From: Pseudomonadota bacterium
GTDB taxonomy: Bacteria; Pseudomonadota; Alphaproteobacteria; Acetobacterales; Acetobacteraceae
Direction: 5' to 3'
Length of the DNA stretch: 5,007 bases
Assembly: GCA_021807465.1 (NCBI GenBank)
Contig: JAKBCX010000157.1
Location: 1 to 5,007, forward strand
A program made the position numbers and the translations under genes. Positions 1 to 5,007 of the stretch are shown here, in pieces (position 1 is the stretch's first letter; each line of letters begins with the position of its first letter). Under the pieces are notes generated by a model. The model saw only the letters and a list, made by a program, of their open reading frames with translations. It ran no database searches and was not told the DNA's origin.

Positions 1-671
1 GAGCCGGTGAAGGAGATCATGTCCACTTCAGGATGGGTTGAAAGCGCGGTGCCAATCAGCGCGCCTGAACCCTGGATCATGTTGAACACACCCGCCGGCA
101 CGCCAGCGGAATGGATGATCTCGGCCAAAATCTGCGCGGAATAGGGCGCAAGCTGGGGCGGCTTGAGGATCATGGTGCAACCCGTGGCCAAAGCCGGAAA
201 GGTCTTCACCGTGGTCTGGTTCATCGGCCAGTTCCAGGGTGTAATCAGCGCACATACGCCAATCGGCTCTTTAACGATGCGCGTGGAGCCGCGCTGCTCC
301 TCGAACTTGAATTCCTTCAGTACCTCTATGGCCGTTTGCAGATGGCCAGCACCCAGGAACACATGGAACCCGTTGGCCAGCCCCGAAGGTGCGCCCATTT
401 CTTCCATAATGGCCTCGCCCAGCTCACCCTGGCGGCGCGTGTATTCGGCCTGGATGTTTTGCAGAATCTCAAGCCGCGCCTCGCGGGTGGTGTTGGACCA
501 GCTGGGGAAGGCCCGGCGCGCCGCGGCGACCGCCTTCTCTACATCCGCCAGGCCGCCCAGCGAAATATGCCCGGAAACTTCCTCGGTTGCCGGGTTGATC
601 ACGTCCGCCGTCTTGGGTTCCGCGGGCGCAACCCACTGGCCATCAATGTAGAATTTTAAGTATTCGCGCAT
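1..671 (-). CDS. Aldehyde dehydrogenase family protein (N-terminal 223 residues, cut by left edge)
   Basis: This is the N-terminal half of an NAD(P)+-dependent aldehyde dehydrogenase, which oxidises an aldehyde to a carboxylic acid in the cytoplasm. The frame is open from ATG at 671 to the left edge, giving 223 complete codons of the roughly 480 usual for the family. It begins MREYLKFYIDGQWV and has INPATEE near residue 25, both typical of the family start. ITPWNWP (143-149) contains N147, the Asn that stabilises the thiohemiacetal intermediate. K170 in LKPPQLAP is the cofactor-binding lysine, GVPAGVFN (189-196) follows, and the visible part ends at FTG (221-223), the start of the Rossmann FTGS motif. 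The catalytic Cys and general-base Glu lie beyond the edge. GGGAG at 677-681, 5 nt before the ATG, supports this start. The gene lies 77 nt downstream of the aldo/keto reductase on the same strand, so co-transcription is likely. Q173 occupies the position where NAD-preferring members usually have Glu. The substrate is unknown. Family confidence is high. Confidence 0.95.
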   Translation of the reverse strand, partial: MREYLKFYIDGQWVAPAEPKTADVINPATEEVSGHISLGGLADVEKAVAAARRAFPSWSNTTREARLEILQNIQAEYTRRQGELGEAIMEEMGAPSGLANGFHVFLGAGHLQTAIEVLKEFKFEEQRGSTRIVKEPIGVCALITPWNWPMNQTTVKTFPALATGCTMILKPPQLAPYSAQILAEIIHSAGVPAGVFNMIQGSGALIGTALSTHPEVDMISFTG

Positions 672-748
672 GACCGCTCCCTAAGTCTCTGTTCAGCGCC
701 CCAAACAGCACATCCCCCGCCGCTCGTACAGAGGCAGGCACCGCAAAC

Positions 749-1789
<1,041 letters not shown>

Positions 1790-1900
1790 ATGGTTACATC
1801 TCCGCTTGGTTCTTGGTTCTGGCCGCTATATGGGGCGCGCATGGCGCGACGCAACATGGGGCGTTGACTTGCAAGCCGCCCTGTCTCAGTGGGGGCTGTT
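1790..1900. promoter_or_regulatory. Divergent intergenic region with candidate promoters for the aldo/keto reductase gene and queE
   Basis: Genes read away from both sides of this 111-nt gap, so it should contain both promoters. The best -10-like core is the near-symmetrical GCTATAT at 1825-1831. On the minus strand, TTGCGT (complement of 1849-1854) lies 18 nt from TATAGC (complement of 1825-1830), a plausible but imperfect sigma70-type pair for the aldo/keto reductase. On the plus strand, CTATAT (1826-1831) has only weak -35 partners near 1803-1810. A good -35 hexamer, TTGACT (1864-1869), has no convincing -10 at 16-18 nt. The region also has an octamer seen as ATGGGGCG (1830-1837, 1856-1863) and ATGGCGCG (1841-1848), plus a tandem CTTGGTT pair (1805-1818). 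Promoter assignments are tentative; that the region is regulatory follows from gene orientation. Confidence 0.4.
1891..1895 (+). promoter_or_regulatory. Ribosome binding site deciding the queE start
   Basis: GGGGG at 1891-1895 lies 5 nt before ATG 1901. An in-frame GTG at 1889 would add only Met-Gly-Ala-Val before the family-typical MSYAVKEIFYTLQGEG and would overlap this purine run, so ATG 1901 is the better start. The spacing is slightly short. Confidence 0.55.
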
Positions 1901-2530
1901 ATGAGTTACGCCGTCAAGGAGATTTTCTACACGCTGCAGGGTGAAGGCCGTCAGGCCGGGCGCGCCGCCGTGTTCTGCCGCTTTGCCGGGTGTAATCTTT
2001 GGTCCGGGCGCGAGGAAGACCGCGCCGGGGCTGTTTGCCAGTTCTGCGACACAGATTTCGTGGGCATGGATGGCGAAAATGGCGGGCGCTACGAGGCGGA
2101 AGCGCTGGCCAAGGCCGTGGCTTCACTCTGGCCCCCCGGCGCGGCGCGGCGCCTGGTGGTGCTCACTGGCGGCGAACCGCTGCTGCAAGTGGATAAGGCG
2201 CTTACCACCACCCTGCACGCGCAAGGCTTCGAGATTGCCGTGGAGACCAACGGCACCATCGCTCCACCGCCGGGCATAGATTGGCTCTGCGTCAGCCCCA
2301 AGGCCGGCGCCGAGCTTGCCGTGAAGGCGGGGGACGAGCTGAAGCTGGTTTTTCCGCAGGATGGCGCGGAACCCTGGCGGTTCGAGGGCCTCGCCTTCGC
2401 CAATTTCCTGCTCCAGCCCATGGACGGCCCGGCCCGCACAGCCAACACGCAAGCGGCGGTGGAATATTGCCTGGCGCACCCGCATTGGCGCCTGAGCCTG
2501 CAAACGCATAAAACGCTGGGAATCCCCTGA
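1901..2530 (+). CDS. queE: 7-carboxy-7-deazaguanine synthase QueE (radical SAM), 209 aa
   Basis: QueE is a radical S-adenosylmethionine enzyme that rearranges 6-carboxy-5,6,7,8-tetrahydropterin into 7-carboxy-7-deazaguanine, the ring-contracting step toward preQ0. The N-terminus reads VKEIFYTLQGEG (5-16), the QueE opening motif that helps bind substrate. The [4Fe-4S] ligands are C31, C46 and C49, in the CX14CX2C spacing known for QueE of the Burkholderia type rather than the classical CX3CX2C of most radical SAM enzymes. CDTDF (49-53) follows. LTGGEPLLQ (88-96) holds the GGEP SAM-binding motif, VETNGT (114-119) is the next conserved strand, and VSPKAG (131-136) and LQPMDG (171-176) are further QueE motifs. 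The length fits the compact family. The stop codon TGA shares its last base with the queD ATG (TGATG), implying translational coupling. It is the first gene of the queEDC operon. Confidence 0.97.
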   Translation: MSYAVKEIFYTLQGEGRQAGRAAVFCRFAGCNLWSGREEDRAGAVCQFCDTDFVGMDGENGGRYEAEALAKAVASLWPPGAARRLVVLTGGEPLLQVDKALTTTLHAQGFEIAVETNGTIAPPPGIDWLCVSPKAGAELAVKAGDELKLVFPQDGAEPWRFEGLAFANFLLQPMDGPARTANTQAAVEYCLAHPHWRLSLQTHKTLGIP

Positions 2531-2904
2531 TGTTCGAACTGAGCAAAAGTTTTACCTTCGAGGCCGCACATACGCTGCGCCGCAAGGTGGAGGCCGCCTC
2601 CAGCCGTCGCATCCATGGCCATTCCTACCACGCGGAAGTGGCCATACGCGGTGAGCGTGATGAGCATGGCATGGTGCTGGACCTCACTATCTTCACCCGC
2701 GCCATCGAAAAGGCGCGCGAGCAGCTCGACCATCATTTCCTGGACGAGGTGGACGGGCTAGGCCCCGCGACCATTGAGAATCTTTCTGCCTGGATATGGA
2801 AGTTTCTGGAACCGTCCTGCCCTGGCCTGGCGCGCGTTTCCGTCTGGCGCCCTTCCTCGGGCGACCGCTGCACCTATTTCGGTCCGGAAGGGACGGCAAA
2901 ATGA
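2530..2904 (+). CDS. queD: 6-carboxy-5,6,7,8-tetrahydropterin synthase QueD family, variant active site, 124 aa
   Basis: QueD converts 7,8-dihydroneopterin triphosphate to 6-carboxytetrahydropterin, releasing acetaldehyde and triphosphate. It belongs to the zinc-dependent PTPS/QueD (COG0720) fold. Visible zinc ligands are H14 (FEAAH, 10-14) and H29 and H31 (IHGHSY, 28-33). The catalytic Asp-His pair is D68-H69 in QLDHHFLDE, and [15 protein letters not shown] (76-90) matches the PTxExxAxWIW region. Two positions are unusual: S25 (SRRIHGH) stands where E. coli QueD has catalytic Cys27 (CGRLHGH), and R107 (VSVWRP) aligns with the substrate-binding Glu110. I believe the SxxxHGH form is shared by a set of proteobacterial QueD proteins, but that is from memory. 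Position between queE and queC, with a 1-nt overlap upstream and a 4-nt ATGA overlap downstream, argues strongly that it supplies the CPH4 step. GGGA at 2518-2521, 8 nt before the ATG, is a likely ribosome binding site inside queE. Confidence 0.93.
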   Translation: MFELSKSFTFEAAHTLRRKVEAASSRRIHGHSYHAEVAIRGERDEHGMVLDLTIFTRAIEKAREQLDHHFLDEVDGLGPATIENLSAWIWKFLEPSCPGLARVSVWRPSSGDRCTYFGPEGTAK

Positions 2905-3596
2905 GTGAAGATAAAGCCCTGGTCCTGTTCTCCGGTGGGCAGGACTCCACTACCTGCCTAGCCTGGGCGCTGTCACGCTTTGCCCATGTGGAAACACTTG
3001 GCTTCGATTACGGTCAGCGCCACCGCATAGAGCTGGATGTGCGCCCGCGCGTGCTCTCCGGCTTACAAAAAATTGCCGATTGGAGTCAGAAACTTGGCGA
3101 TGACCATGTGTTGGACCTCGCCGTGCTTGGCCAGGTAAGCCAAACGGCGCTAACGCAGAATGTCGCCATCGCCATGCAGGAGAACGGCCTGCCTAACACC
3201 TTTGTTCCCGGCCGCAACATCCTGTTCGTGACCTTCGCCGCTGCCCTCGCCTATCGGCGCGGCATCAAGCACCTTGTTACCGGCGTATGCGAAACAGATT
3301 ATTCCGGCTACCCCGATTGCCGCGACGATACGATGAAAGCCATGCAAGTGGCGCTTAACCTTGGCATGGAAAGCCGCTTTGTTATTCACACACCGCTTAT
3401 GTGGATTGATAAAGCCCAGACCTGGGAACTTGCAGAATCACTCGCGGGCACGGCGCTGGTGGAGCTTATCCGCGAGGAAACCCATAGCTGCTATAATGGC
3501 GACCGCACGCACCACCATGAATGGGGCTATGGCTGCGGCACTTGCCCGGCCTGCGAATTGCGTGCCCAAGGCTGGCAGCGTTACGTTTCGGCGTAA
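2901..3596 (+). CDS. queC: 7-cyano-7-deazaguanine (preQ0) synthase QueC, 231 aa
   Basis: QueC uses ATP and ammonia to turn 7-carboxy-7-deazaguanine into preQ0 through an adenylated amide intermediate. The N-type ATP pyrophosphatase P-loop SGGQDS is at 11-16, followed by GFDYGQRH (34-41). VPGRNILF (102-109) and [16 protein letters not shown] (126-141) are characteristic QueC motifs, as is [15 protein letters not shown] (164-178). The C-terminal zinc site is formed by C197 (HSCYNG), C212, C215 and C218 ([10 protein letters not shown]). The first two ligands are 14 residues apart because of a short insertion ending HHHEWGYG, a variant I associate with alphaproteobacterial QueC. Start choice: the open frame extends upstream to an ATG at 2796, but ATG 2901 overlaps the queD stop as ATGA, places the P-loop near the N-terminus as expected, and has GGAAGGGA (2886-2893) 7 nt ahead. 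It is the last gene of the operon, and convergent with the chemoreceptor gene. Confidence 0.98.
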   Translation: MSEDKALVLFSGGQDSTTCLAWALSRFAHVETLGFDYGQRHRIELDVRPRVLSGLQKIADWSQKLGDDHVLDLAVLGQVSQTALTQNVAIAMQENGLPNTFVPGRNILFVTFAAALAYRRGIKHLVTGVCETDYSGYPDCRDDTMKAMQVALNLGMESRFVIHTPLMWIDKAQTWELAESLAGTALVELIREETHSCYNGDRTHHHEWGYGCGTCPACELRAQGWQRYVSA

Positions 3597-3599
3597 TGC

Positions 3600-3628
3600 G
3601 TCATCGCGAGCGCAGCGCTCGCGATGAC
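3600..3628. repeat. Perfect palindrome, REP-like, between convergent genes
   Basis: The left arm GTCATCGCGAGCG (3600-3612) and right arm CGCTCGCGATGAC (3616-3628) are exact reverse complements separated by CAG. The element starts 4 nt after the queC stop and lies 28 nt beyond the end of the chemoreceptor gene. Either transcript would fold into a very stable GC-rich hairpin. No U-run follows it in either direction, so it is not a classical intrinsic terminator, though it could protect 3' ends or aid termination. Its GTCATCGCGAG...CTCGCGATGAC form resembles short dispersed palindromes I recall in alphaproteobacterial genomes; copy number cannot be judged from one window. Confidence 0.8.
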
Positions 3629-3656
3629 AATAGATCATAACTTCTTAATCAAAACC

Positions 3657-5007
3657 TCAAAACTCATCCCAATCCGCATCGGCCCCTGCTGGCTGCAACA
3701 CCGCAACAGGGCGCGGCGCGGGCGCTTTAACCGGCGCCTTGGCCACCGGCTTAACATGCGGCGCATGTTTCACTGGCTTGGCCGCGGGCGGCTGCCCGCC
3801 AATCTGGAACTGCCCAACCAGCCGTGCCAGCTCTTGCGAATCCCCCATTAGCCCACGGCTTGCCGCCGTGGCCTGCTCCACCATCGCCGCATTCTGCTGT
3901 GTCACCTGGTCCATCTGGTTCACCGCCGTGTTCACTTGCTCTAGCCCCGAGGATTGCTCCTTGGCCGAAGCCGCAATGTCGGTAATCAGACTATTCAGCG
4001 TCGTCACCTGCGTGGCGATGCGTTCCAGCGCTTCGCCGGTTTCGCCCACCAGTTTCACCCCGGCATCCACCTGCTTGTTGGAGTTGGTGATGAGCGTCTT
4101 TATCTCTTTCGCCGCATCGGCGGAGCGTTGCGCCAGCGCCCGCACCTCGGTGGCCACAACGGCGAAGCCGCGCCCCGCATCGCCCGCGCGTGCCGCCTCC
4201 ACACCCGCATTCAGTGCCAGCAAATTGGTCTGAAATGCAATTTCGTCAATTACAGTCAGGATATTTGAAATCTCCCTGGTGGAATGCTCAATTCCCGTCA
4301 TTGCCTCCACCGCGCTGCGCATCACCGCGCCGGAATTCTCGGCATCCTGCTTGGCCCCGGCCACGGCCTGGCGCGCGCCGTCGCTATTCTCGGCGGTCTT
4401 GCGCACGGCGGCGGTAATCTGGTCCAGGGCAGCCGCCGTCTCTTCCAGATTCGCCGCCTGCCGCTCGGTACGCTGCGCCAGATCATCCGCCGCGGCGCTA
4501 ATCTCGCCCGAGGCAGAACTCACGCTATGCGTGCTGCCGGTAATGGAGCGCATCGTCTCCTGCAGCCGGTCCATGGCGATGTTGAAATCGCCGCGTAACT
4601 TCTCATACTCCGCCGCAAACGGCGTGGTGAGGCGTGTCAGCAAATCACCGTGCGAGAGCTTCGATAATCCGCCAGCAAGCTCGTTCACCACAAGCTGCGC
4701 TTGGCGCGCCTGCTCGGCACGTATTTCCTCCTGGCGTGCGCGCTCCTCTTCCTGGCGCTGCCGCGCGGCCTCGGCTTCAGACTCCAACTGGCGCGTTTTC
4801 ACCGCGTTTTCCTTAAACACCTGCACCGCGCGCGCCATCTGCCCCACCTCGTCGCGCCGCTCTTGGCCGCTTACCATTGTCTCCAGCGCGCCGCTGGCCA
4901 ACTTGCCCATGCTATCCGCAACCACATGCAGCGGCCGCACCACACGGGTGCTTACAATCCACAGAAAGAACGCCGCGCCACCCGCAAGCGCCACAAACCC
5001 AGCCATA
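3657..5007 (-). CDS. Methyl-accepting chemotaxis protein, C-terminal 449 residues (N-terminus beyond right edge)
   Basis: This is a membrane chemoreceptor that controls CheA kinase through CheW. The frame is open to the right edge. The first Met in view (5004-5006) falls at the start of a transmembrane segment, so the real start and the ligand-binding domain are probably outside. Numbering from that Met: a hydrophobic segment at about 3-19 (likely the last transmembrane helix); a HAMP domain at about 21-73 (VVRPL, DEVGQMA); a charged Glu/Arg/Gln-rich coiled coil at about 74-105; a second HAMP-like unit at about 108-156 ([10 protein letters not shown]); and the signalling hairpin at about 165-385. 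The hairpin tip reads [18 protein letters not shown] (258-275), then [19 protein letters not shown] Pro/Ala/Lys-rich linker (about 404-442) ends in the pentapeptide DWDEF (445-449), resembling the NWETF-type tail that tethers CheR and CheB, so adaptation by methylation is expected. No che genes are adjacent. The ligand is unknown. Confidence 0.97.
   Translation of the reverse strand, partial: MAGFVALAGGAAFFLWIVSTRVVRPLHVVADSMGKLASGALETMVSGQERRDEVGQMARAVQVFKENAVKTRQLESEAEAARQRQEEERARQEEIRAEQARQAQLVVNELAGGLSKLSHGDLLTRLTTPFAAEYEKLRGDFNIAMDRLQETMRSITGSTHSVSSASGEISAAADDLAQRTERQAANLEETAAALDQITAAVRKTAENSDGARQAVAGAKQDAENSGAVMRSAVEAMTGIEHSTREISNILTVIDEIAFQTNLLALNAGVEAARAGDAGRGFAVVATEVRALAQRSADAAKEIKTLITNSNKQVDAGVKLVGETGEALERIATQVTTLNSLITDIAASAKEQSSGLEQVNTAVNQMDQVTQQNAAMVEQATAASRGLMGDSQELARLVGQFQIGGQPPAAKPVKHAPHVKPVAKAPVKAPAPRPVAVLQPAGADADWDEF

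Noticed and set aside
689..708. Small inverted repeat CTGTT...AACAG between the two minus-strand genes
   Set aside because: Only 5 bp of stem around a 10-nt loop and no U-run; expected by chance and not a credible terminator.
1864..1869. TTGACT as the queE -35 element
   Set aside because: At 16-18 nt spacing the -10 candidates are TCAGTG, CAGTGG or AGTGGG, which do not resemble a -10 box, and they would overlap the ribosome binding site.
1790..1900. PreQ1 or preQ0 riboswitch upstream of queE
   Set aside because: I found no preQ1-I-type hairpin followed by an A-rich tail and no larger aptamer-like structure. The leader is short and GC-rich. A covariance-model search would settle it.
2089..2736. 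Minus-strand open frame (215 codons) spanning queE and queD
   Set aside because: It overlaps two well-supported genes antisense, crosses their junction, and has no recognisable domain.
2796..2900. N-terminal extension of QueC from an upstream ATG
   Set aside because: The extra 35 residues are queD sequence read in another frame. ATG 2901 has the ATGA overlap, a ribosome binding site, and the expected distance to the P-loop.

Overview
The window is GC-rich (about 60% by eye) and gene-dense. It carries six protein genes in three blocks: two on the minus strand, three on the plus strand, then one on the minus strand. The source is most likely a free-living, motile proteobacterium, probably an alphaproteobacterium. 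Three things suggest this: the chemoreceptor has a tandem-HAMP layout, the tip variant [10 protein letters not shown] and a C-terminal DWDEF pentapeptide; the QueC zinc loop contains [13 protein letters not shown]; and QueD has an SRRIHGHSY motif. This assignment rests on remembered family patterns, not on a search.

Left block (1-1789, minus strand): an aldo/keto reductase gene is followed 77 nt downstream by the N-terminal half of an NAD(P)-dependent aldehyde dehydrogenase that runs off the left edge. They probably form one transcription unit for aldehyde or carbonyl metabolism; the substrates cannot be read from sequence.

Middle block (1901-3596, plus strand): queE, queD and queC are packed with overlapping stop and start codons (1 nt and 4 nt), a clear operon. 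Together they cover the three steps from 7,8-dihydroneopterin triphosphate to preQ0 (QueD, then QueE, then QueC). PreQ0 is the precursor of queuosine in tRNA and of other 7-deazaguanines. GTP cyclohydrolase (folE), queF, tgt and queA/queG are not in the window. The QueD protein has Ser where E. coli QueD has its catalytic Cys and Arg where E. coli has Glu110. This is the most interesting protein-level observation here.

Right block (3657-5007, minus strand): a methyl-accepting chemotaxis protein truncated at its N-terminus by the right edge. It converges on queC. The 60-nt gap between them holds a perfect 13-bp-arm palindrome (3600-3628) that resembles a dispersed REP-type element.

The 111-nt divergent region between the aldo/keto reductase gene and queE (1790-1900) must hold both promoters and shows several short direct repeats. 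No stretch above 300 bases lacks a gene. I saw no tRNA, rRNA, CRISPR array, insertion sequence or riboswitch, and no evidence of an undescribed multi-gene system.
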